Positions 52,869-60,373 of a DNA stretch of 64,000 nt are shown in pieces. The stretch lies in contig JBFKDQ010000008.1 of assembly GCA_041619555.1 (NCBI GenBank), positions 1-64,000 of the forward strand, read 5' to 3'. A model generated the notes under the pieces. That model was given only the letters and a program-made list of their open reading frames with translations. It was not told the origin of the DNA and did no database searches. Numbering within the stretch: position 1 is the first letter of the stretch; each line of letters begins with the position of its first letter. Origin of the DNA: Oceanococcus sp041619555 (GTDB lineage Bacteria > Pseudomonadota > Gammaproteobacteria > Nevskiales > Oceanococcaceae). Both the position numbers and the translations under genes were made by a program.

Positions 52869-54240
52869 GCCTCGTGCGCTTCGCGCTTCGTGGGCGACCT
52901 GAACGCCGGGTGTCCGTCTCGCCGAAGTCCCATGACCGGCCACCCGTCCCGCTCAAGGCACAAACCGGGATCGGTTCGGGAAAGCCCTTAAGCGGCTCCG
53001 GCGCGCGCTCTTCCACCTGAACCCCATCCTCCGATCTCAGAGCCTCGGCGGTCCGCCGATCCGACAGGATCTCGCCATCCGCCGCACGATCGCACAAACG
53101 CGCCGCCAGATTGACCGGATTACCCACCGCCACATATTCGAGCCGCCCGGCACCATGAATCGCGCCGACCGTGGCATGGCCGGTTGCAATCCCAATCCCC
53201 AGACCCAGTTCGGGGGCGACCCCAAGCAGCAGGCGCTGACCCGCCTGCTTCAGGTCAAGCGCCAGCGCCACCGCCCGGCGGGCATGGTCGGCCACCGGTA
53301 ATGGCGCGCCGACGAGGATCAATACCCCGTCGCCGGCGTGATCCTTGACCGTTCCCGCATGCCGGCTCGCCGCTTTTCCGACCACGTCGTAATATTGTTC
53401 CAGCACGGCTGTCACCTCGTTGGACGAACGGGTGCGGGCATAACTGGTAAAGCCACGCAAATCACAGACCAAGACACTCAGTACGCGCCTTTCTCGCTGC
53501 AAGGTGCGCTCGATGCCTTCGGCCTGCACCAGACGCGCCACCTCCGGCGAGAGGAATTGGCGCATGAATTGCCCACGGCGCCCCTGCAGGATCAGATAGC
53601 GCACCGAGCCCCAGAGGAAGATCAGCAAGCCCAGGGTCAGGGTCAAGGGGACCAGCTGAGCATTCAGGAACAGGGCGGCCAGCAGAAAAGGCCCGGCCAG
53701 CGACAGGGCCTGCAACCGCACGGCTTCCGCTTCGTCGATCCGCACCGCCCGCAAACGCCCGATGGCGACCCCGGTCAGGCTGATGCCAAGCACCAGGATC
53801 GGCGCGAACAGCACCCACTGCAAGGGCGTCACCCGGCTCAGTCCGGCATCCTGTTCGCGGGCGAGTTCTGGCGCCCACAGGTCATAGGCCAGACGCATGA
53901 AGGTGAACATCAGGCAAAGCACCTGCCCACCCCGAAACAGGCGCAGACTGGCCCGGCTCGGCGGATACGTGCCGGTCATCGCGACGCGCCGACCCCACTC
54001 GATACCGGCCAGGATCGCCAGGCCTTCGAGCAGCAAGCTCAGGGATTCGAACAGCCAGGCGCCGTTGTCGAGTTCATTGACGCCGTCATAGCCGCTGAGC
54101 ATGACCCGCAGCGCAATCGCGATCATGCACAGGGACAGGGCGCGCGTTGCCGGCTTGTCCCGGTCGGGCCAGAAGAATACGCCGCCGGTGCCCGCCATCA
54201 TCAGGGCCACGACCAACAGGGCCGGTTCCGGCCAGATCAT
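52828..54240 (-). CDS. Membrane adenylate/guanylate cyclase (class III)
   Basis: A 470-residue protein. Seven hydrophobic segments span residues 5-230 (LLVVALMMAGTGGVFFW first), then a cytoplasmic class III cyclase domain. Metal Asp residues are in VCDLRGFTSYARTRS and DHAGDGVLILVGAP, and the lower site has GIATGHATVGAIH and AVGNPVNLAARLC. The enzyme makes cAMP or cGMP. Its gene is convergent with the small genes next to a perfect CRP site, so it could feed that circuit (inference). No clear Shine-Dalgarno at 54240. Confidence 0.9.
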   Translation of the reverse strand: MIWPEPALLVVALMMAGTGGVFFWPDRDKPATRALSLCMIAIALRVMLSGYDGVNELDNGAWLFESLSLLLEGLAILAGIEWGRRVAMTGTYPPSRASLRLFRGGQVLCLMFTFMRLAYDLWAPELAREQDAGLSRVTPLQWVLFAPILVLGISLTGVAIGRLRAVRIDEAEAVRLQALSLAGPFLLAALFLNAQLVPLTLTLGLLIFLWGSVRYLILQGRRGQFMRQFLSPEVARLVQAEGIERTLQRERRVLSVLVCDLRGFTSYARTRSSNEVTAVLEQYYDVVGKAASRHAGTVKDHAGDGVLILVGAPLPVADHARRAVALALDLKQAGQRLLLGVAPELGLGIGIATGHATVGAIHGAGRLEYVAVGNPVNLAARLCDRAADGEILSDRRTAEALRSEDGVQVEERAPEPLKGFPEPIPVCALSGTGGRSWDFGETDTRRSGRPRSAKRTRLNAPPVFPADPHG

Positions 54241-54291
54241 TGCGGCCTGATCCCGGCGCGCATCAGTATGCGGCCAGCCACGGCCAGCCAG

Positions 54292-55554
54292 TCAAGATGC
54301 ACGACCATGGAAGCCGGTAATTTCGTAGCAAATCCCCGCGCGACTGCTGATCCCCCCCTGTCCTGCGGGCCCGCGCTGAGAACTCAGATACAGACGCGAA
54401 CCATCCGGTGAGAAGCACGGCCCGGTCACTTCAGAGGCGGCCTGACCATCCAGTTGCAGCAAGGCTCTGGCCTCGCCTGCGGGCGTTAGCACCACCAGTT
54501 GCATGTCGCCGCCGTCCTCGGCCACCAGGACCTCGCCTGCGCAGGTCACGGTGAGATTATCGACCCCGGACAGCACACCGGCACTCGCGGTCGCCCGGTC
54601 ATACAGGATGCGCAGCCTCTGCGTGCGGGTGTCGAACACCCAGATGCGGTCATCGCCCTTGGTCGAAAAATAAATCTGTCCGTGCTGATACCAGATGCCC
54701 TCGCCACCATTGAAGCGGCTCGCCTGCGGCACCTGCGGTGTCGCCCAGCGCAGCGGATCGGCCACCTCATGCCAGGTCACTGGCACCGCATGCGCCTCGC
54801 TCGCTTCCCCCAGAACCTGCATCGCCTCCAGGCGACCGCGAGCAAGTTGCGCTCGCGCCGCCGCGGCAGGCCAGTCCTGCGCATCCGGCACAAAGCGATA
54901 GAGCCGACCATCAGGCGCATCTTCGGTCAGGTACAGCATGCGGCGCAGCGGATCGACCGCGACCGCTTCGTGCGCAAAGGCGCCGAGCATGGCACATTGC
55001 CGCGCCGGCCAGCGACCTTGCGGATCGCACTCATAGACCTGCCCGTCCCGCGCCACCTCCTCGCAGGACAGCCAGCTGCCCCAAGGCGTCGGCCCGCCGG
55101 CGCAGTTGTTCCGCGTACCCTGCAGGATGGAATAAGCCGACATGATGCTGCCGTTCCCTGCGAAGCGAATGGCGCTGGCGCCGCCGCGCCAGAGTTCGCT
55201 GTTCACGACCAGGATCCAGCCCCCACCAGGCGCGGCAAAACAGGCCGCGCCATCCGGGGCGGCGGGCCAGACATAGTGGCTGCCGGCGACCGCTTGGCCC
55301 GACACTGCAATGACGCGCGCACGCAGGCCAGGCGGCAGCCGCAAGCCGTTCGCATCCGGCGCACCCAGCGGCCCGAGCGAGGCCAGGACCGCGCAAGGCG
55401 GTGCCATCAAGCCGTCCGGCCCGACCGCAGCCTCGGCCCCTGACACGCCGCAGGACTGCAGCATTCTTGCGGCCCCCACAGCGCCGCCGGCGGCGAGAAT
55501 CCGCAACAGAATCTGCCGCCGACTGTAGCCCGCAAGGTTCGACCTTTGCGTCAC
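54292..55554 (-). CDS. PhoX/DUF839-family exported protein (Tat signal), copy 2
   Basis: A 420-residue DUF839/PhoX-like protein and paralogue of the gene at 37781. It has a twin-Arg leader (YSRRQILLRILAAGGAVGA), NCAGGPTPWGSWLSCEE and GAFAHEAVAVDPLRR. DNLTVTCAGEVLVAEDGGD matches the same place in copy 1. The GTG at 55554 has AAGGAG 6 bp upstream; two in-frame TTG codons precede it. Likely periplasmic; phosphatase activity is not proven for this subgroup. Confidence 0.87.
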   Translation of the reverse strand: MTQRSNLAGYSRRQILLRILAAGGAVGAARMLQSCGVSGAEAAVGPDGLMAPPCAVLASLGPLGAPDANGLRLPPGLRARVIAVSGQAVAGSHYVWPAAPDGAACFAAPGGGWILVVNSELWRGGASAIRFAGNGSIMSAYSILQGTRNNCAGGPTPWGSWLSCEEVARDGQVYECDPQGRWPARQCAMLGAFAHEAVAVDPLRRMLYLTEDAPDGRLYRFVPDAQDWPAAAARAQLARGRLEAMQVLGEASEAHAVPVTWHEVADPLRWATPQVPQASRFNGGEGIWYQHGQIYFSTKGDDRIWVFDTRTQRLRILYDRATASAGVLSGVDNLTVTCAGEVLVAEDGGDMQLVVLTPAGEARALLQLDGQAASEVTGPCFSPDGSRLYLSSQRGPAGQGGISSRAGICYEITGFHGRAS

Positions 55555-55742
55555 CAACAACTCCTTCTGGACGAGCTGGGCTCAAGCTTACCCCAGCTTG
55601 TCGGGCACACCGTCCTTACGCATGCGGCCAGACCAGGGCGGCGTGATCAACGGATGACCCTGCGCGGCGGAGCCGCTACACTGCCGCCATCCTCATTCGG
55701 AAACAGCGCCCTGATCGTGAGTACCGCCCGCCGGAGCCCCAA

Positions 55743-57266
55743 ATGAGCATGGATGCTGTCACGCCGTCCCCTCGCCACTGGCGACTTGCATCCTCGGAAC
55801 TGCAGGGCTGGTCCAGGGCCTTGCCCAGCGAACTCCATCTGGAAACCGCGGAAGCCCAGATTGAAACCATCGATATCCTCGACAGTTTCTCTTGGGACCT
55901 GTGGCGCCAGGGACGTCTGCTCTGCCGCCATGGCAATGGCTATCATCGCTTGTGCGGCGCCAATGACACCCTCATCGCCCAGGCCCAGAGCAAGGCCAAG
56001 CCGCGCTTCTGGTGGGAACTTCCAGCCGGCAGGTTGCGTTCCAGCCTGAAATCAGCCTGCGGATTCTGGTCGTTCAATCCCGTCGCCAGCCTCCGGCTGG
56101 AGCGCCACAAATTCAGCTTGCGCAATGAAGATCACAAGATTGTTGCCCGCTTGCTGCTGGCAAGGACGCAGGGCGCGAACGGCAAGCAGGCCTACCTCAG
56201 CCTGCTGGGTCTGCGCGGTTATCTCCAGGAGTTTGATGTCGTCGCCGAACGGCTTGCACAGGTGCTGAAAACCGATCTGGGCACGCTTGGCCTGCAGCAG
56301 ATGCTGCAGGATCAGGGCGTCACGCCAACTCAGGCGATCAAATCCATCCCCGCGATTTCGCCCACGCAAAAAACGGAATCGGCCGTGCGCCAGATGGCCT
56401 GCGCAATGAGCACAAAGGCGAGAATCTACGAAGCGGGGATCCGTCACGACACCGACACCGAATTTCTGCATCAGTACCGAGTCAGCCTGCGAAAGGCCCG
56501 CTCGCTCACCAGCCTGATGAAAAATGCTTTCGAGCCGACAACCTACGCGCGCCTCAAGCGCCTATTGGCCGAGCTTTCCGGCCCGACCGGAGAGCTGCGC
56601 GACCTCGATGTGTTCCTGCTCGAACGTGCGCGTTATTCCGCGATGCTGCCGGAGAGTTTCGACGCAGGCCTCAAACTGCTGTTCAGAAAGATCGCCCGGG
56701 AACGCGGCAAGGCGCACAAAATTCTCGTGGCCCGGCTCAGCGCCCCTGAACATGAACAAGCCTACGCCGACCTGATGGCGCTATTGCAGGCCGAACCCGA
56801 ATACCAGACCCGCATGGCCCGGCAAACCATTGATGCAAGCGCACATGACCGGACCCTGCGCCGTTACCACAAGATCATCCAACTGGGAAACGCCTTGCAT
56901 GAAGGCACGCCCGACCCCGACATCCATGCCTTGCGCATTGAATGCAAGAAGCTGCGTTACCTGCTTGAATTTTTTGTCGATCTTTTCGGTCACGCGCAGA
57001 GCCGGCACCTGATTTCCGACATGAAAGGCCTGCAAGACGTGCTCGGGCAATTCAATGATTATTCGGTGCAGCAGGAATTTCTGCTGCGGCATGGCCAGCA
57101 GCCGCGCGCGCCGACCGAGCTGATCCGGACCGTCGGTGGCCTCACCGCAGTCCTGCATCAGCAACAGCGCGAGGCACGCAGCCGGGTTCAGGCTGCCTTC
57201 AAACGATTCGCGCGCCCCCAAGTCACCGCCGATTTCCACGCCCTGCTCAGGCCGGAGGCCCATTGA
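55743..57266 (+). CDS. CHAD domain protein
   Basis: A 507-residue protein. The C-terminal part (about 215-500) is a CHAD domain: paired helices rich in His, Arg and Lys (HQYRVSLRKARSLTSLMKN, LRIECKKLRYLLEFFVDLFG) that bind polyphosphate. The first 200 residues (HWRLASSELQGWS..., PRFWWELPAGRLRSSL) form a separate region with no known domain. CHAD proteins attach to polyphosphate granules. Its TGA overlaps the ATG of parA (TGATG). First gene of a four-gene run. Confidence 0.9.
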   Translation: MSMDAVTPSPRHWRLASSELQGWSRALPSELHLETAEAQIETIDILDSFSWDLWRQGRLLCRHGNGYHRLCGANDTLIAQAQSKAKPRFWWELPAGRLRSSLKSACGFWSFNPVASLRLERHKFSLRNEDHKIVARLLLARTQGANGKQAYLSLLGLRGYLQEFDVVAERLAQVLKTDLGTLGLQQMLQDQGVTPTQAIKSIPAISPTQKTESAVRQMACAMSTKARIYEAGIRHDTDTEFLHQYRVSLRKARSLTSLMKNAFEPTTYARLKRLLAELSGPTGELRDLDVFLLERARYSAMLPESFDAGLKLLFRKIARERGKAHKILVARLSAPEHEQAYADLMALLQAEPEYQTRMARQTIDASAHDRTLRRYHKIIQLGNALHEGTPDPDIHALRIECKKLRYLLEFFVDLFGHAQSRHLISDMKGLQDVLGQFNDYSVQQEFLLRHGQQPRAPTELIRTVGGLTAVLHQQQREARSRVQAAFKRFARPQVTADFHALLRPEAH

Positions 57267-58018
57267 TGAAGGTCATCGCGTGCTACAGCATGAAAGGCGG
57301 CGTCGGCAAGACGGCCAGCGCCGTGAATCTGGCCTATCTGGCCGCCAGGCAGGGCTATCGCACCTTGCTGATCGATCTTGATCCGCAGGCAGCCTCCTCG
57401 TTCTATTTCCGCGTCAAGCCGGCCCGTAAAAAATGGGGGAAACGGTTTTTTCAAGCCTATGAAGAACTGCTGCAGCACATCCGCGCCAGCGATTTCGAGG
57501 CCCTGGACGTCCTGCCCGCCCATCTGAGCTTTCGCAATTTCGACGTGGCACTGGCCGGCCTGAGCAAACGAGGCAAGCGACTCAAACGCATTCTCAAGGG
57601 CATGAAGGACAACTACGACCTGATCATCCTGGACTGCCCGCCCAGCATTGGTCTGCTTTCCGAAGCCATTTTCAATGCCGCCGATACCGTGCTGGTGCCC
57701 GTCATTCCCACCACCCTGTCCGAACGCACTCTGGAGCAGTTGATGGAATTCTTCAGCGCGCACGCGTTTCCCAAGAGCCGCATCATTCCGTTTTTTTCCA
57801 TGGTCCAGGTACAAAAAACGCTGCACAAAAGCACGATGAAACGAATGCGCGGACGCTACCGGCGCTTCCTCGATGCCACCATTCCGTTTTCCAGGGACAT
57901 CGAGAACATGGGCGAGCACCGGGCCCCGCTCGACACCTTTGCCCGCAACCGGCCCGCCAATCAGGCCTACCAGAATCTGTTTGATGAGATCCGGCCGCTG
58001 ATCGACAGGAGAGCCTGA
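57266..58018 (+). CDS. parA: ParA-family ATPase (orphan)
   Basis: A 250-residue ParA/MinD-family ATPase. The deviant Walker A is KGGVGKTASA with the signature Lys, Walker A' is LLIDLDPQAASS and Walker B ILDCPPSIG. There is no N-terminal HTH. The C-terminal half has basic segments (KRMRGRYRRF) suited to nonspecific DNA binding. Its ATG overlaps the CHAD stop, with GGAGG upstream, and its TGA overlaps the CYTH start. No parB or parS is seen. It likely positions a cargo on the nucleoid; the CHAD protein is the obvious candidate adaptor. Confidence 0.92.
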   Translation: MKVIACYSMKGGVGKTASAVNLAYLAARQGYRTLLIDLDPQAASSFYFRVKPARKKWGKRFFQAYEELLQHIRASDFEALDVLPAHLSFRNFDVALAGLSKRGKRLKRILKGMKDNYDLIILDCPPSIGLLSEAIFNAADTVLVPVIPTTLSERTLEQLMEFFSAHAFPKSRIIPFFSMVQVQKTLHKSTMKRMRGRYRRFLDATIPFSRDIENMGEHRAPLDTFARNRPANQAYQNLFDEIRPLIDRRA

Positions 58019-58497
58019 TGGGGACCGAAATCGAACGTCGTTTTCTCGTTGCTGATCTGCCTGCGTACTGGCTGGCCCAGGCGCAAGCTCATCCGATCCA
58101 ACAGGGCTATTTGCTGACGGAGCCAGACCGGGTGCTGCGCGTGCGGCAAAAAGATGATCAGTTCATCATGACCGTGAAATCAGGCCAAGGCCTGAGCCGG
58201 CAGGAAGAGGAGCAGACAATCAGCGCAGAACTGTTCGCCATGCTCTGGCCACTGACGATCGGGCGCCGCAACGTCAAGACCCGCCATGTTCGCACATTGG
58301 ATGGCCTGGTCTACGAACTGGACATTTTTGCCGAAAACCTCGCTCCTCTGGTCATGCTCGAAGTCGAATTTCGGGATGAAGCCCAGGCCCATGCGTTCAC
58401 CCCACCGAGCTTCGTCCGCCGCGAGGTGACCGAAGACGGACGCTACACCAATGCCGCCCTCGCCCTGCACGGATTGCCCGACGATTTTGCCGCCTGA
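58018..58497 (+). CDS. CYTH (triphosphate tunnel metalloenzyme) protein
   Basis: A 159-residue CYTH-fold protein. It starts GTEIERRFLVADLP, matching the ExExK-type entry motif (here ExERR), and continues with RQKDDQFIMTVKSG, YELDIFAENLAPLVMLEVEF. Charged residues line a beta tunnel that binds triphosphates with Mg or Mn. Family members hydrolyse inorganic triphosphate or short polyphosphate. The ATG overlaps the parA stop and AGGAGA lies upstream, so it is coupled. Confidence 0.9.
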   Translation: MGTEIERRFLVADLPAYWLAQAQAHPIQQGYLLTEPDRVLRVRQKDDQFIMTVKSGQGLSRQEEEQTISAELFAMLWPLTIGRRNVKTRHVRTLDGLVYELDIFAENLAPLVMLEVEFRDEAQAHAFTPPSFVRREVTEDGRYTNAALALHGLPDDFAA

Positions 58498-58529
58498 CCG
58501 CATCCGCGGCCCCAGGCCGCCGGCCTCCA

Positions 58530-58934
58530 ATGGCTGAGCATCGCATCGCGGTCATTCCTGTATTCCAGGACAAGATCGACGCACCCAAGCGCCTGGTGCT
58601 GGTGACCGCACGCCGCAGCGGCGAGTGGATCTTGCCCACTGGTCGCACGGAGCGCAGTTACAGCGACCGCCGCATCGCCGTACTCGAAGCCCACGAAGAA
58701 GCCGGCGCGCGCGGCCAACTCGACCGAAAGTTCAAGCAGCGCCTGCAGGTCCAGGCCTATCGAGGCAAGGACACCAGCCATCTCACCCTGTACCTGCTCA
58801 AGGTCGAAGAATTGCTGGAGCATTGGCCGGAACATGGTCAGCGCCAGCGCCAACTGGTCGGCGCGGAGGATTTGCATCGCTATTTTCGCGACAAGAAGTT
58901 GCTCAAACTGCTGCGCGCGATGCTGGCAGACTAA
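58530..58934 (+). CDS. Nudix hydrolase with degenerate Nudix box
   Basis: A 134-residue Nudix fold protein. The motif region runs WILPTGRTERSYSDRRIAV then EAHEEAGARG. Against GX5EX7REUXEEXGU it has Tyr instead of the first Glu and Leu instead of Arg, but keeps the three metal-binding Glu of EAHEE. KQRLQVQAYRGKDTSHLTLY and DKKLLKLLRAML follow. The subclass resembles diphosphoinositol polyphosphate hydrolases; some of these also cleave polyphosphate. It starts 32 bp after CYTH. Confidence 0.85.
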   Translation: MAEHRIAVIPVFQDKIDAPKRLVLVTARRSGEWILPTGRTERSYSDRRIAVLEAHEEAGARGQLDRKFKQRLQVQAYRGKDTSHLTLYLLKVEELLEHWPEHGQRQRQLVGAEDLHRYFRDKKLLKLLRAMLAD

Positions 58935-59111
58935 GCGCTACAGGCCTTGGCAGAGCGGAGCAGAAGGTTTTGGCGCCATCCTGGCAGCAGGCCCATCACA
59001 AGGCCATGAACCCGACCGTAGCCTTGCGGACGCAAGATTTCTCGTCAGCCCTTCCGGATTCAATCCGCTGACGCCATTGCGGCAGTCCGCTTGAGCATGC
59101 TGTAGTGGTGC

Positions 59112-59137
59112 GTCCCCATGGTTGGTCCCCATGGTTG
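59112..59137. repeat. 13-bp tandem duplication
   Basis: GTCCCCATGGTTG occurs twice in direct tandem just before the 3' end of the MBL-fold gene. It is short and probably of little meaning. Confidence 0.8.
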
Positions 59138-59148
59138 GTGAGCGGCGC

Positions 59149-60105
59149 TCAGGGGAGTTGAACCGCGACCCCGACTTCCATGGTGCGCACGTGCAGATCC
59201 GTCTGGGTCTGCAGGCCGGCAAACAGGCGCGGCAGGTCGACCGCCAGCGGCATTGGCGTAGGAGTCTGATCCAGGGGCCGGGTGAAGTCGTCCCAGTGCA
59301 CGGGAATCAAGGTGTGCGCTCCGGTCATCCGCACGGTCTGCTCCAGATAGGCCGGCAGGTCTTCGATCAGGGCAACACCGAGAAACACCACGTCGGCCGC
59401 CTCCCCGGCCAGCGCACCGGGGATGTAGCCGGCGCTGCCGTGGTGCAGGATCCGGGCTTGCGGATGTTCGATCAGCACCGAATAGGTGCCGCCCTGGCGA
59501 TAGTCACTCAGACGCGCCGGCGATCGCAATGGCGTGCTGATGCTTCCCAGGGGCCGTCCACCGGTCGCACCCGCATGCCGGCTGGCGACGAACTTCACAC
59601 GGAAATTGCCGAAACGCCGCTGTGCCAGCGTATCAAGCGGGATCAGGCGCGCCTCCACCAACCCTGCGCCCCGGCCGATATTCAGGGTGCTTTGTGAACC
59701 GATCAGCACGGCGCCGGTCAGGCGCGCCAACACACCCGCATCCATCGCATGATCGTAGTGCGAGTGCGAAACCAGCACCGCATCAAGCCGTTCGATCCCG
59801 GCGCGCTCGAGCCAGCGCCGAATTCCAGCTTCGTCGGGCGCCAGCACAGGATTGCTCAGCAATTTCAGCACGCCGCCAGGGCGTGAGAAAAAGGGATCAA
59901 TGAAAATCGCGTGTTCGCCGTCGCGCAGCAGCACCGCACTGACGCCGAACCAGCTCGCACTCAGCCCGCCGTAGCCGGGCGGTGCAGGATCGGCCAGCAG
60001 ATCCGCATACACGGCCATGCCCGGCCGCCAGAACTGCCAGGCCAGGCCCAGCGTCACGATGCTCGACAGGGCCAGAATCAATGTAAATCGAATCGCCAGA
60101 CGCAT
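59149..60105 (-). CDS. MBL-fold metallohydrolase, membrane-anchored (NAPE-PLD/UlaG-like)
   Basis: A 318-residue protein with an N-terminal membrane anchor (FTLILALSSIVTLGLAWQFW) and a metallo-beta-lactamase domain. SHSHYDH binds the first Zn, with further ligands in HHGSAGY and VHWDDF. The overall layout resembles NAPE-PLD / UlaG-type hydrolases, so the substrate may be a phospholipid or lactone. The ATG at 60105 is chosen over one seven codons upstream. It converges on the Nudix gene across 214 bp. Confidence 0.88.
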   Translation of the reverse strand: MRLAIRFTLILALSSIVTLGLAWQFWRPGMAVYADLLADPAPPGYGGLSASWFGVSAVLLRDGEHAIFIDPFFSRPGGVLKLLSNPVLAPDEAGIRRWLERAGIERLDAVLVSHSHYDHAMDAGVLARLTGAVLIGSQSTLNIGRGAGLVEARLIPLDTLAQRRFGNFRVKFVASRHAGATGGRPLGSISTPLRSPARLSDYRQGGTYSVLIEHPQARILHHGSAGYIPGALAGEAADVVFLGVALIEDLPAYLEQTVRMTGAHTLIPVHWDDFTRPLDQTPTPMPLAVDLPRLFAGLQTQTDLHVRTMEVGVAVQLP

Positions 60106-60373
60106 TTCGTGTCTTTCAGCAGCCAATCAGAGCCGGAAGCATCAGCCGACGCCCTGCAACAGCGGGCCAGGCAGTACGGGCCAATCTAGCATGCACCTCG
60201 AAAAGAGCGCTTGCCGCCGCTGACCGCGGCTGATTGAAGCAGGATGACAAGCCTCAGAACGCCTACCCCGGACGAGGGTTGAGGCGAGCTAGGCCTGAAG
60301 TATGCTATGAGTTGAGACTCAGGACCCAGGCCATTTGCGCCCGGATCTTCCATGCCTTGCCCTGGACTTCACC

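Noticed and set aside
57266..58018. ParA as a plasmid or chromosome partition gene
   Set aside because: No parB, no repeated parS-like sites and no replication genes are visible nearby; it is embedded in a CHAD/CYTH operon instead.
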